Origin: Promerops cafer
Taxonomy: Eukaryota > Chordata > Aves > Passeriformes > Nectariniidae
Assembly: GCA_013398275.1 (NCBI GenBank)
Contig: VZSE01004122.1
Span: forward strand, 814,735 to 878,734
DNA length: 64,000 nucleotides
Reading direction: 5' to 3'
In this document: positions 1-13,081 of the stretch, piece after piece
How the letters are laid out: every line of letters begins with the position of its first letter
Numbering within the stretch: the first letter of the stretch is position 1
The notes under the pieces: generated by a model
What the model was told of the DNA's origin: nothing
Databases searched by the model: none
The model's input: only the letters and a program-made list of their open reading frames with translations
Program-made: the position numbers and the translations under genes

Positions 1-97
1 TTTTTTGNCAATTTGTTTGTTTGTTGGGTGTTTTTTTGGTTTTTTGTTTTGTTTTTTTTTTGGGGTTTTTTGTTATTGTTGTTGTTGTTGTTGTTTT
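1..97. repeat. T/G-rich low-complexity tract
   Basis: The window opens with T-runs broken by GG and GGG, then a short (GTT)n array near positions 73-96. Base 8 is an N. GGTTTT-type tracts like this are common in bird genomes, and an A/C-rich counterpart appears near 45.7 kb. There is no coding potential. Confidence 0.85.
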
Positions 98-3000
98 AAA
101 ACTAAATGGCACTTTTCCGTGTGAAAGATGGTGGGTCACTAATTCATGCTCCTGCTGTCTCAGATCAAAAAGGCAGTGGCTGATGTGCCACTGAGGTGAC
201 AGCTACAGCAGTTATTGGTGAATTGCAGTGGGATCATATTTTTATAGTCTTGGTTTTGGGAATAGAGAAACACAGACTCAGAACCTTAACAACTGAGGTG
301 CTAGAACAGAGAATATTCTTGAATGGCCTAAGGGTTTCTGGTGTGCAACTGCCTCGCAAGAGTAAATCTTTCAGTTCTGGTGTTGGGAATGCAGCTGTGC
401 TGCCTTGAGATGAAACCCTCAGTCCCAGTGACTCCTTAACTGCAAGGAAGGTTTTTGATACCTTTATTGTAGTGTGTTTCTTAAAAGGAATTTAAATGTG
501 AATTGTTACATTTATTTGGATGATACTGGTGCTTTCTGAAGGCTGACATTTACTACCTTTTCTGCTTTCTTTTTTCTTTTGTCTTCCTCTTATTCACATG
601 TGTACTTTGAAAAGAGACGGTAAATCAATGACTTCTGAAACCAGGTTAGATTGCCTTATAACGTGTTTAAAGTATCCTCTTGGTATTGCCCCTTAAAAGT
701 AACTTTCATCTAATAATACTCTAAGTTCCTGGCTTTAACTCTGTGTCTTTTTGACTCTCCTGAGCATGCCATGGGTAGATAAGCTCCTAATATATGTTAG
801 GCTGGGGTTTTGCTGCAGGCATATTTATGGGGATCTAGATGGCAGAACCACACTCCCCTGCACACATCTGTGGTATCAGCTGTGAGCCTTCTCCAGCTGG
901 CACATGTATCATCATGGCACTCGCATGGTGCTCAGGGTCTGACCCTAGGGATGCTCAAATGCAGTTATTGGATAGAGCTTCCACACCAGTCGTGGTGAGG
1001 ACAGGAGTTCAGCTCCTCTTGTGCTCCTTTGGGCCACTGATAATGCTGAGGCAATGCAAATAAACTAAATTCTGAGCAGTGTTTTCAAAATAGATGTTCT
1101 TTCACATTTAAGTGTTAAAAAATCATGTGGTTTGTGGTGCTTTTGTAGAGTGCCAAAAAGCACTCGGGTTTTTTTTTACAAAAAGCTTCTCCTAAGACTT
1201 TGTGCATACTGAATGACATTTTAAAAAGTCAAGCACAAAATGGCATTCATCAAAATGCTTTTTGGTTAACAAAAACAAATTTTTATTCCTTATTATTTTC
1301 ATCACTCCTATAGCTATTTTTTTTAACAGTCAAGCTGTTTTCAGAATTCCTTCCCTGAAAAAGAACCTGGTGTGTCTGAAGGCAGTGTGGGGTGGAAAAT
1401 TTTCTATTGACACAGGCATTATTCTTCAAGATTATTCTGACACTTTTACTGCTTGTTAAGTGTGGGAAGGGTAGGAGAAAACAGAGTTTGGGGTGTGCAC
1501 TTGTGTGTGTATGCATGCAGCAAGGGTGTGTGTGACTAAAGTTAAAGCTAAAGTTAGCTTTTTATGAGTCTCCAGAAATTTCAGCTCTTATTTTGAACAA
1601 AGGTTTGGGAAGGTACATAATTCTTCTGAATTGCTCATCTAAATCATTCACCTAACCTTTTTTAATTAACAAGAAGAGGGCTCCACAGTGTCTAAATCAG
1701 AAGACTGAGTCTTGTTTCTGCCAATGATTTTGCGTGTGATTTGAGAATGCTGTGTATTTTAATTTTTATCTTGCTATAATACCAGCTTGATTCCCTGCAA
1801 GCATGTTGACTAATCTTGGTAAGGGAAAAATATTTGATGCCAGGTGAGGGCAGGAACAATTGGTACAAGAATGCTCTGGCAGAAACACCAAAATAATTCT
1901 GATTAAGATGAGATAAGCCCCTTTTAATATACTTTTCCACATTAAAAGGAAAAAAAAATCAGAGATAAATACAATTCTTATGCAAATTATGTATGCCGTA
2001 GAACTTGTTTTTTCCATGCTTTAACTTCTGTTCACTGTGATATTTTATTTTTTTCAAGGTCAAATTGAACTGTTTTTCAAAAGACAAACCTGTGCTGTTC
2101 TAGTCTGCACACTCTGTATGTTTAAACATCCTTTGTAACTCATTACCCTGTAGGTTTAACAGGCCTGGAACTGATTGTGATTGTTCAGAAAAAAACCTGC
2201 CTTTTCCCTGTCCTGTGACCTGCAGCAGCAGGAGCTGCTGCTCCAAGGAGGTGAAGGATTTTTGTGGGAAGGTCGTGCACAGGAGGTAGCTCTGGGGCTG
2301 TTAGTGCCAGATAAAGCAATTGATAAAGAGCTTGCCACCCAGCCAGAGACCACTGTCCTGTTACACTTGGCAACTGTGCTGTGTGTGAGAGCAGTGCCTT
2401 TCTCATTTCAACTGAAATGCAAAAGTTTGGCTTAACTGTGTGTTAAAAATAAAATAAAAAATTTCTAATTCAGCTTCTGAGCACTTGATTGGGCAGCCTG
2501 GGGAGAAACGCTTTCTATCTTAACACTGAGCTCAGCATTTTTTAAAGCCAAAGTTGTCACCACCCCCGCTGGACTCTGTGGGGGCAGACATGTCAGAGAT
2601 GCTTGCCTGTCCTGCTTGGCCAAGGCAGCGGTGTCTGGCCATCGCTGGCTGCCACTGTAGCACATGTATGGCAGCTCCTGGCCTTGGGGCTGGCCCTGAT
2701 GCCTGGGGAACAGCTGGGTCCCCTAGCCACCCGGTGAGTAATTAGTGCTGCCTGGGGGGTAATTAGTGCTATGGTCTTGGGTTGGCAAGGGCATAGATCC
2801 CTGGCTATTGGGTCTCCCACCCCAATGGCTGGGAAATAACACGGGCCAAATCTCATTCCTCACAGTGGGTGTGAAGTTGTTCATGTGCCTCGCTGAGTGT
2901 TGCATGTGATGAAACACTGATTGCTGCAAACAAGCACAATTAACTCTAATTATTCATTGTTTTGGTTGTGTAATGTTATGAAGGGCAGAATGCAGTTCAT

Positions 3001-3774
3001 GCTGCTTCTAATTCTTTGATCTCGCTTGTGCCCTAGGTCACTGTAGAAAATATTCTCTCCTGAACCACAAGAACTCCTCATTTGCTGCTATTTTATTTCA
3101 GAGGGTCCTAAACCCCATTTTCAGTACTTAGACATCTGCCACTTTCTGCTTTTGCATCTACGATATATAGCCTTAGTGCAAATTACTCAGGAGTCCCAAT
3201 GTGCTCATACTCATTAATTAGTGCTATAAAAACCTTGAGATTTATTTAGTAAGTCTGGATATGCAGAATATTTTACTTTCATTTAAAATGGTATTGTGTC
3301 AAGGCCTTTCTGAAATTAAATCAGTCTACAACTTAGTAGCTATGGGCTTTAGACCTGTGTTTAAAATAACTTTGTCAAGGCATATTGGAGTTTTTATTGC
3401 TGTATTAAACCACTTTTTTTATTGTGTCGTAAAATGCAAAGGCAGTATTTACACTTCCAAATATTTTTAAGGTGTAGCCAGGCTTTTAGAAAAATCAGTG
3501 TACTGGCATCACTCACTCAGTGAGGTCTTGCTTCATGTGGATGCTGCTGTTTCACCCTCTCATTATTGTGTGGATGTGTTTGCTGGGGCATGCACTACGT
3601 CTTGGTTAATGTGTTTTCTGTGGGTAGAGATCTGATCAGGCAGGCAGCCCTTAATGGAAGGCTTGCCTGGTGTTGCTGCAGCAGAGACACTGCTGACCTG
3701 CTTGCTGGGCTGGGGAATTGCAAACTGGGAGCGCAGGAGTCTACTCAGAGGGCTGCCACTGTGCCATTCTTGCC
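98..3774. other. Unique AT-rich DNA, no gene seen
   Basis: No conserved coding frame, RNA gene or recognisable repeat was found. Open frames reach 87 codons at most and resemble no family. A GC-richer patch near 2550-2860 contains a 12-base direct repeat, gtaattagtgct, at 2738-2749 and 2759-2770 (period 21). It also has one splice-donor-like GTGAGT at 2734, but no matching acceptor or conserved frame supports an exon. Confidence 0.6.
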
Positions 3775-3777
3775 TGA

Positions 3778-3838
3778 TCTTGAATATTCTTGAGCAAATC
3801 ACTTAACTCCTCTAAGCTACTGTGCAATTTTTTGTGAA
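3778..3838 (+). repeat. MIR-like SINE relic
   Basis: The string from 3790 to 3817 (TTGAGCAAATCACTTAACTC and the next few bases) closely resembles the remembered MIR core, where a 'gggcaagtcacttaacctct' block is followed by 'gagcctcag'. MIR elements are ancient tRNA-derived SINEs shared by amniotes and survive in birds only as short diverged pieces. The downstream part is too diverged to place an end. The call is from memory, without alignment. Confidence 0.5.
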
Positions 3839-6800
3839 AACAAGTACTGAGTTGCTTGAAATAACTACCCTTTGAAAAAAACTTTTGGATACCTGCAGCT
3901 GGAAGCTTCTGGCAACATGCTGTTATTATGTATATTGCTTTTCACTGTGATTCAAATGTCATTTGCATCAAAGACGATATTTTTGACCATTGCTTTTTCC
4001 ACTAGGTGTTGCTCATTGAGAATAATCCTCGGCATGTTCCCTAGCAGTGCGTAGAAATCCTTTGCATGCTAAGAGTAATGTGACTGTTTTGCTTGAGTGC
4101 CTGTGAATTGCTTTGGCAGTAGTACAACTTCATATTTTAAAAATATTTATTCCACATTGTCCTATTCATGTACCTTAGCACTGTTCTTCAGGGACTTGTT
4201 CTGAAGAATGAGTACTACACTGATGAGTAGTAGTCAAAATTCTGTGCTAGTACAATCTCTTGCATCAGCCAAGGCTGCTGACAAGCATAATATTTCTACA
4301 ACAGGCATTTGACCTTTAAAATGTGGTCTTGGATGGCTTAGCTGCTTCACATACATCCCAAAATTGCAATGATGCTTTAATGGGGATGAGCCTCATGTTC
4401 AGGCTTCGTGGTGAAGCCTGTTTGGAACCAGGACGCAAAGTGTATGTTGTCTACAACTAAATATTGGACTCCAGACTTCTCTCTGGATTTGTGTATCATT
4501 TTGCTGTGCATTTTTCTTGGATCTTTGTGGGTAGGGGAATGGCAAAAAAATACCGGTGTATTTTTACAGGCCAGCTTTTAGCAGGCTTGTCATCTAGATT
4601 GATTGTTGGACCCAAGATCGGTGAGGAATTTTTACCTATTTGGGTTTGTTTTGTTGGAAAGCCAACTCGGGCTTTGGAACATATAAAAAAATCAATCTTC
4701 CAAACTTATCTGAGATCATAAAAGCATTTCTTTTGGAGCTGAAATGGAGTAATGATTTCTTTTTACTTTTATAGTCTGTTAATTTTTTTTGTTCGTACCT
4801 CAAATTGTTGAAAAAAACCAATTGTTGAAAAAATTTACAATACTTTTTTCACATAGAAGTAAACCCAAAGTATTTTAATGCTGTCATATTTCCACTTTAT
4901 CCATATAAAATACATTCCTTTGAAATGTTTTGGCTTTTAACAAAATGATGTTTTTATGATAGAACTGTTTCCTCAGTTTTTTGCTTATTCTAGGGGTAGC
5001 CTTGTGGGATTCCTGTTGCAAGAGTGACTGATTTGAACACAAGTTATCCTAAACACTGTATTTCATCTCAGTAGTTCTCTTTGTGTTCTAAGAGTCTAAT
5101 AAAGTCTGTCATAAGGGGGAGTATTTCCTAAACAAGGAAAAAAATTCCCAAAGCCAACCACCAAATGTCTACCTTGTCTCTCGAGTTTCTGAAACAGAAA
5201 TCAAGGGCTCTTCAAAACTAGGATCCTGAAGGAGAGTCATTTTCAGAGGCTTCCTTTGGAGATTACTGGATTACTGACAGCAGACTGAAGACATCGCATC
5301 TGGAGGTAAACATTGAAGAAATTCAAGACCATATGTTTGATAAATGCTTTTAGTGTAAATGAGCAAAGTAAGTATCTGACTAAAACTGATGGAAATTTAA
5401 CAAATTCAAACCATGAGAAAAAGACACACTTGTGCAAAGAGCATACCAATATCTGTTGCATGGCTGTGTTGGAAACAGTCATGTAGAGCATCCTCTGGGC
5501 TGTCCAGCTCCCTGTGCTTCTTTGATGTTAATCTTTGATCTGTCTGTGCTATTCATGCAAGGACAGGAGCGTTTCAGAGATGGACAGAGGATCTGTATTG
5601 AAGATCTGGGATAAATATGGCACAGAAGTTCCATAAATGCTTCCAGTTTTGTAACTATTGCATGAGTTCAATAATATCTGGGCCTTCTAGGGGACAGTCA
5701 CCTACTCCTAGTGACTCTTAAACACAGCAGCTCTGATGCAGGTGGCACTTGAGGAGTGAGAGGAAATCACCTGACGAAGACCTATTGCCCAGGTCTTGGT
5801 GTTTAGAGCTCTGCCCACATGGCTGCACAGCTTGTACCAGTGCTGTGGATGCTTGCTGCTTGCAAGGAAATATTCTACTAGGCTCATAGAAAACAAAAAA
5901 TTGAGTCAGAGTTCAGCTTGAAACAGGTAGTTTTGTGAGTTGCAGTAAGGGCCCATGCTCAGGGAGGAGGGATGTGCTGTGTGAGCTGCATGTCAATCAA
6001 AACAGCTGGAATTTTCAATAGCTAATAAGAGCAACTATCTATTCAGGCAGAAGGTATAAGCAAATAGCAATTCATGGAGATGATTTCATAGATAATTTCT
6101 GAATAACAAATTTTATCTGAAAATCATGAGCTGTTCCTGCTCCATTCTGGCAGGAGGTGGGGAGGCATTCAATGACTTACATTATTTATGACTTATTCAT
6201 ACAGCTCAGAATGCACTTCTAATATGTATGCTCGGCATCTTTTATAGATGAAGGCCTTCCTTCTGCAGGGCTGTATATTGAGGATCTTTCAAAGCTGCTA
6301 AATTTAATTTAGGAAATGGGTATATATCTGTGACTTCCTTTGTCTTTTCAGTCTTTGTTAAAGGGCGCTTCCTTCCTTTTTTTAATTGCATTGATTTAAC
6401 TTTTTCACATCATTAGACAAAATCCAAAATCTTCTAGAATAATACATTTTGAAGAAAGTCAGGCCTTGATAAACAACTGGTTAGAGTTGTTCTCTGATAC
6501 TATACTGGCAGTAGTGGGCTCTGCTTAGACCTTTGATTTTTGTTTGAGGAGTAAATTCATGCTAACTTTTACTGTGCATCCTAGTGTGCAGCACTGCAGG
6601 CGCTGTGAAAAAGATGGGATGAGTCACAAAAGTGAAGAAGTGGTAGCTGTGGTGTTGGCAATAACCTTTTCCATCCTGCAGTCGCCCAAGCAGTCTCTGG
6701 TAATCAGGTGCAAGTTTTTGTACTGGACCAGAAAAGTGGTTGACTATAAAAGTTGAGGGGATAGGTAGTAAGACAGTTTTATGTATGCATGCAGTCCTCT

Positions 6801-9800
6801 TTTTAAATTATTCTTGCTTGCCCATCCAGGCAATGTTTTGTTTTGGGTTTGCCAGATACATCTTTTATGTCTACTGCTGGTAATCGTAACGCTGGTTTTG
6901 CAGTTCATTCAATTGCCTGTTTTGCTTTTGTGCACCTCAGTCTTTGAGCATGTTGCAGTGTGACTTCATGGTGTATTTTTTCTTAAAAAGTCTGTTCAGC
7001 TGATTCACCTTTAGCTTACAAAGCTTTAGCTTTACAAGCCCAGATGGACCTGGAATACTAAAATTAGAATCTTTGGATCTTTGTTCATATAGGATCAATG
7101 TATTTTTTTGGGGGTATCTCTATCTAGCAGCAAAGGTGTTCAGTTTCCTCCTCTTGGTCTCTGTGGTCCCTGTCCCAGTGTTTGCCATGTTAAATGCTGC
7201 TGACAGCTATCAACAGCTCTCTTGCTTTTACACTGGCATTCACCCTCTTAGTTCATCCTAAGCATGCATGACTCACACATTTGCAGGTTAGTCCCGACTC
7301 TGCTTGGAGAATCTGTAGATTAGCAGATACACCATCAAACTGTTGATTTAAAAGCAGAAATGCCTCCCTCAACAGATATCTTCCCTTCAGCTGTATGTTT
7401 GTGATACTCAATATTTAATGGGTTTCCTTTCATGCAGACATATGGCTTTACATTTTTGTGAAATCTTGCCATTTTCTCTTTAAAACTTCTGCTTATCATT
7501 CAGAATGATGGCTTGCCATGGTAATTCATGCATTTAATATGAGGAAAGCTTTTGGAGCCACATTTAACTTTATTTAAGAATATTTTTAAGTTTCAACTTT
7601 CATGCTTTTTCAGTCCCCTAGATGAGGGGATTGCTTGTGACTGTCCTTCTGATGGTCGGTTTTCCTAATGATTTGAGAATTGAGGGCACAGAATATTGTG
7701 GCTGGGATCTACTGGAATTTCAGGAGGAGGATGCTTTGTGGGTGTTGGGACCTGGGTATTTCATTTCCCCGGTACTGCAAGTGCAGATTGTAGTGAGAAC
7801 CCTCAGTGTCCCCTCATCTCCCCTGCCTAAAACAGCTCCCCTGTTCTGTGCCAAGTGATGGCAGAGCACCAATCTGTGTGCTCATCCAGAAAAAAAAGGA
7901 AGAGCTGAGGAAAAACTATCATTTCAGTGTTAACAAAGCCACGTATCCATCTCTGGTAGGGATGGGCTCCTTAAGTAGCTTGCTAGCTGCCACAGTTCTA
8001 ATAAGGAATCAAACAATAAGGTGATAATATGAACAGGTGGCTCTTGGTGGAGTCTGCAGGAGCTGCATTCCCAGTATTATTTCAGCTCACCAGTGGGGGG
8101 TTGGAAAAAATCACAGCTTTTAGTTAGAGTAAGCTTCTTAGCCAGATCTCTCAAATCTTAAATATTGATACATTTACTGCTGCATGGGGGCCTGTCATGG
8201 TTTGAAAAAGTTTTACAGAAGAAGAAATCCCAGTAAGAATTGTGAATGTGAGGACTTAGGAAAATGTAGGAGAAAACAGAGTAGAATTAGAATGGAGGAA
8301 GAAAGCTGGTGACAGTTTTTACCAGAGACATGGCTAGTAGGATGCAGAGAGGGGCAGGATTATCAATTACTTCACACAAAATCTGGGGTTTTGTTGTGTT
8401 ACCAGAGCCTTTTCAGTCTTGATCCTGGTGCATTTGAGAGAGACCTATCAAGGATGTTCCTTAGTTCATGATTCCTACTTTCCATATCACCCTGAACAAG
8501 AGGTGCTGATTTGTAGCTACAGCACAGGGAAAACAGTCAATGAGAACAAACAGCCTGCCATGAACTACCAGGACAAATCTACCTAGGGAGAGGTGAGTAT
8601 ATTCTGCTGTTGGCACAGCCAGTTTTAAGTGCCAAAAGCAGATAGGCAAATGTGCAGCTGATGTGTTACGAGCCACATCTAACCAAATTAATCTTATTTC
8701 TGTGGGGAAAATAATTTTGCCTGGATTTCTCTCTTTACAATGAAATATTTAAACTAGCTGCTCCTTTCTGAATCTGTGTATATTATGGCTTTTCAGAAAT
8801 TTTGCTCTCAGCCTGTCTGTCAGTTCATGGTCAGTTCATACCCATCAGTGTATTTCTATTCATAACATTAAAACAGCGATGAAAATCAAAATGTTTTGAT
8901 GCTTGCTTGTGAAATAGCACATTTTTCTTGGTATTAAGCAGCTTTTTTTCAGAGCAAACAACTATATCCCTTCTACATATGATGACGCAAAAGGAATAGT
9001 TTTCTGCTTAAATCTCTTATCAGCATGTGCATACGTGGACTGAATAAAGGCAGGAATTTGCATGTCAAGTTACTGCTGTGCAGCTGTTGCCCTTTTCATG
9101 ATGCACATGATAATTTTAAAAACACGAGTTCTTCTGCAAGCACATCAAAGTTCTCTTCCAGAAAATGGTCACTCTTCTCCCTCTGCAATTAAATCAAGCT
9201 CACAGGCACCTCTACCTTAATTTATTTTTTATAAAAATTGCCCTCATCTATTATGCTCATATAGATTGCTTCCTTCAAGATGCTTGCTTTTCCGCTTTGA
9301 ATCATACATTTGATTGAATTGTAACTAAAATAGAGTAGATTAAAATACCTGTGATCAATCAGTCGCTTGATTCCCTGAGAGGAATCGCTTGGCAATTCTC
9401 ACTTCGCTGATCTTGTGGTTTCATCCGCATTTCCTGTTGTTAGTAGATTTCAATTTCAACTGTTTGATTTTTTTTTTTTCCTTATTTTCTCTGGACCCTT
9501 TACTTTCTGTATATTGCTGTGAATGTCAGAACACGTCTCTTTTTGTGCTCCATTTTTTAACTGGAATGTTGCTGTAATAACACTAGCTTTTAAAAGCTGC
9601 CAGTCCTACTTGTTAAAAATAATGGTCTTGTAAGAGTCTTTAGGTGTCAGTCATTGAGTTATAATTTTTAAGAATTTTTGTTTTTATAAACTTGAGAAAG
9701 TGGGTGTGTTGGTTGTTCTTGTTTTCTGGTGGCTTTTAAAGCAAAATCTGAGTCTCTTTTCTAACAGAAAAGGCAACCAGAGAAACAGTGAGATGTATTC

Positions 9801-10021
9801 CAGCAGGCACAAGTTTAGCTTCAAGTGGTTTTGGCCACATATTTCTAGGAACAAGGTGTTTCCAGTGTGGGTTTAGATGGAAATTACGTAGTTGACCTTA
9901 CTGCTTCTTACTGCTTCAAAATCTTTCAATATTTATCTCAAATGCTGTTTTGAACTTTGTAGCTGTCTGACCCCTTGTGATATCTGAGTAGCTTCCAGTA
10001 TTTGTTCATTCTCCTGTTCTT
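3839..10021. other. Unique AT-rich DNA, no gene seen
   Basis: Open frames are short (85 codons at most), low in complexity, and match no protein I recognise. No tRNA-like fold or clear transposon end is visible. The stretch 9000-9420 is non-repetitive, with many TAAT, ATTA and CAGCTG-type words, and reads like candidate conserved noncoding DNA. A 16-base near-palindrome of the form ATCAAAA-TG-TTTTGAT lies near 8886. Confidence 0.55.
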
Positions 10022-10112
10022 GGAGATGGAATGAGGCACAGTGAATTACTTAAGCAAGATCGTGCAGGAAACTGATCCACTGCAGCATAGCCTTATCCTC
10101 TTACCATATTAT
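10022..10112 (-). repeat. MIR-like SINE relic, minus strand
   Basis: From 10030 the sequence shows 'atgaggcacagtgaattact', then 'taagcaagatcgtgcaggaa'. This follows the reverse complement of the MIR core, which reads roughly 'gaggcacagagaggttaagt' and then a 'gcccaaggtcacacag' block. It is a second relic of the same SINE class, in the opposite orientation to the one near 3.8 kb. The ends are uncertain. Confidence 0.5.
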
Positions 10113-11539
10113 CTTTCATTTTTAGTAAGTTTGACTCAATTTTTTGTGTAAGCCAGTGTCATCAGAGGTGGGTAGTTCAGCCCCAAATTCTCTCCCTGTG
10201 GGAGAAACTGTTGAGATGAGTCTACTGATGTGGGAACAAGCTTTGACTACATATGAGCACTGAGGATACCAAAGTCTATATGACCACATTGACTTTAGCG
10301 TGTTAGATTGGATAAAAGTGCCACTTCTGCCAGTGTCTCCCAGCTGTCTCTGTTGAAGTCAAGCCCTACAGGAGGCCTGCTCTAGAGGTGTTCTTTTTTG
10401 ATTTAATAATATCTCTGTAAGGTTATTTCAGTGAGACTGGATTGCATGTGCATATTTCTAATCTTTGTAAACACTAAGATAAACACCAGGTTTGATTGGT
10501 TTGCATAAGGTCAAGTGGTTTTTTCTCATTGTGGCTGGAATATGTTGATGGTCACTTTTTTGTGCCTTTTATTTGGATAAATTTAGCTAGAAGTCCTTAC
10601 CACGTGGAGTAAGGCTTAGCATACACTAGCTCTTCATTTGCTTTGGGTCATCCAAGCTCTGCACTAGGGTTTAAATATTGCTCTCCCCCTTTATCTTTCC
10701 ATTCCCAGCTGGGGAACAAAAATATTTTGAATAGAGTTCTATTAAAACTTGTAAGATTTGATGTTTTCAGCCACTACCCAGGATGCTTGGCGTGAACATA
10801 AATGTGAATAGCAAATCACTGAGTTGCAGTGCATGAATTATTGTTAATAAGCAGTCTTGGTTTGGGTTTTTTTCCCTTGTAATAAAACTCAGCTTATGGA
10901 TAAAATTTTGCTAAAATGTAGGCAATAGGGGGGTAAACACTTTCAGAATAAATTTTCGTGTTGTCCCTGCAGGATTCTGCTAGTTACTGGGTAGTCTTAA
11001 AATTACCTCTCTTCCTCAAATCACTTAAATCTTTTAAAATTAAAAAAAACACCGCCCAAATAACATGTCTGCAGCATAAAGAAAGAGACTAGTTACTGTT
11101 ATTTGGAGGAAAGGGGGGTTAATTTTATCTTATCCCTGTCTGATACTACACTTCATTAATTTCTGCTGGAAGAAAAAAGCAGCAGGTGTCCAGCTCACAC
11201 CCATCTTTTTGCTTCAAAATAATTTGCTCTCTCTAATTTCAATTCAGTAATCTATTTTATCTTCCTGATCATTACCTTACTTTACTGCCATCAGTGGAGT
11301 GAGCAGAACACCCAGAGAAGGGCAAACAGGATGTGGTGCATCATTTTCCATGTTTGCTAGTGAGGAAGGGCTCAGAGGAGGGGTCACCCTATCGTCTTGT
11401 GGGGTCAACAAGAAGCAGACTATTTTTGGCAACAAGAATGGTGTCTACCCATCACAACTGCCTGGCTGAGACTGAAATGCAGATAGAAAGGAGACAGCCT
11501 CCCTGGGTAGACGCCTACACCAAAACAGGGCTCCTGAAG
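10113..11539. other. Unique AT-rich DNA flanking a CR1
   Basis: Mostly unremarkable AT-rich sequence. The last 250 bases or so, from about 11290, are less AT-rich. They may be a more diverged 5' part of the CR1 that becomes recognisable at 11540, but I could not match them. Confidence 0.5.
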
Positions 11540-12615
11540 GCTGAGAGAGCCAACTAAACCATCCTGACATCTCCTGGGAAAGCGATACAGCTAGCTGCAA
11601 GCAGTCCATGGGACTCCTGTAATGTGTAGAGGACAGTTCCTTGGTCCAGGTATCGGACAAAACAACCAGAAATGAGTAGTTGCTGGATCTGGTGCTTACC
11701 AATGGCAATAAGCTCATTAAAGGAGTTAAGACTGGTAGCAGACTGGGCTGTAACAACCTTGCCCTAATTGAGTTTGTGATCTCTAGGAGCGCAGTCAAGA
11801 CCCTGAATATTGAAAGGGTGAAATTCCAGCTATTTAGGGGCTGGGTGAATAAGATCCCTTGGGTAGCTGTCCCTAAGGACAGAGGGGCTGACCAGAGCTG
11901 ATGTCTCTTTAAGGCCACTTTACTGAGAGTCAAAGGTTCTCTAACCACGCATGTAGGAAATCAGGCCGGAACCTGAGATGGGTGAGCAAGGATCTGGGTC
12001 TGACTGAACAGGAAGGAGGAAATGCAGAGCCAGCAGAAGCAGGCACATGTGACCTGGGGAGAGTACATGGATATAGTTTGAATTGTAGGGATAGAGTCAG
12101 GAAAGCAAAGGCAAAACTGGAACAGGACTTGGCAAGGGATGAGGAGAATAACAAGAAGGAATTCTGTAAATATGTAGATCAGAAAAAAAGGCCAAGGTGA
12201 GTCTACCCTCCAAATCTTCCCTGCCGCCCAGTAAGCAAGAAGAGTGAACTGATGTGACTGATATGTAGAAGGCTGTGGTGCTCAATAAGTTCTTTTCCTC
12301 AGTCTTCACTGGAAGCCAGTCTTTCCTCAAGTCTCTGTTCCTCTGAGTGGATAGGAGGGGAATGAACTCCCTCCCACTATAAATGAAAAGCAGGTTTGGG
12401 ACCATTTGATGAAGCTGAATAGCCACAAGTCTACGGAATGTAATGACATATGTCCCTTCAGGGTATGCTGATGTTGTTGCCAAGCCATCCAGCTCTGAGG
12501 TTCCCAGCACAGGGAAGAGGAGGACCTGTTAGAAAGGGTCCAGAGGAGGACCACAAAGATGATCAGAGAGATGGAGCACCTCTCTTATAAGGACAGGCTG
12601 AAAGCTAACCTTGCT
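11540..12615 (+). mobile_element. CR1 LINE, 5'-truncated, internal deletion
   Basis: This is a degenerate copy of a chicken-repeat-1 non-LTR retrotransposon, sense on +. ORF2 traces appear in order. Near 11550-11580 there is an endonuclease-end block (PDISWES-like). At 11683-11781 comes a LDLVLTN block followed by LGCNN...IEF. A basic segment follows at about 12080-12200 (CRDRVRKAKAKLE, then NNKKEFCKY, then QKK), in a different frame, so frameshifts are present. Next are a 'VFT' block near 12300 and the pre-RT linker to about 12490. The sequence then jumps to the CR1 3' segment at 12535-12605, a 'ggtccagaggaggaccacaa' block. The reverse transcriptase core is missing. Two minus-strand open frames here (11445-11948 and 12097-12510) are antisense shadows. 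The element is inactive. Confidence 0.88.
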
Positions 12616-13032
12616 AAAGATCAGGGGAAAACTTGTTTTATTTATCAATTATTTATGAAACCCCTAAAAAGCCATGTCAAGGTGCGCTGGGTCTTAATCT
12701 ACCTGTGCAAGAATCTAATGTTTTGGAGGGAGAGTAAGGAGGACAGAAATAAAAACAAAATCAAAAAACTCCAACTGGATTAAGCCCCTGTAGGCTCCTT
12801 CTTTACTTGGAATGATTGGTATAATTAAGTTTGTGTGTCATTCATTTCTTTATACTTGTGCTGACCTGCTTTGCTAGATCAGGGTATAGTTAAGAGATTT
12901 TAGCTTACATCCAGCTCTAAGCCAGCAGGCCCAGTGGTAAAAGTTGAGGATTATTAAAAAAAACCCATACCATCTGCAGTTCTGTATCTTAAAAATGAAA
13001 TTAAAACAAACCTCCAAATTTGAAAAGGACTG
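12616..13032. other. Unique DNA, no gene seen
   Basis: AT-rich sequence following the CR1. It may include a little more diverged CR1 3' tail, but I see no clear terminal repeat. No coding exon or RNA gene is visible. Confidence 0.5.
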
Positions 13033-13081
13033 ATTTTTTTTCCTCTTTTTTTTTTTTATTTTTTTATTTTTTTATTTTTTA
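13033..13081. repeat. T-rich (TTTTTTA)n low-complexity tract
   Basis: A run of T blocks separated by single A or C bases, ending in several TTTTTTA units. It is a simple-sequence tract with no neighbouring gene to relate it to. Confidence 0.85.

Noticed and set aside
8194..8460. LTR-like start 'tgtcatggtttga'
   Set aside because: Only the first dozen bases resemble some songbird LTR starts; the sequence after it does not follow any LTR I recall.
11445..12510. Two minus-strand open frames of 167 and 137 codons, among the longest in the window
   Set aside because: They lie antisense to recognisable CR1 ORF2 sequence, so they are by-products of the element.
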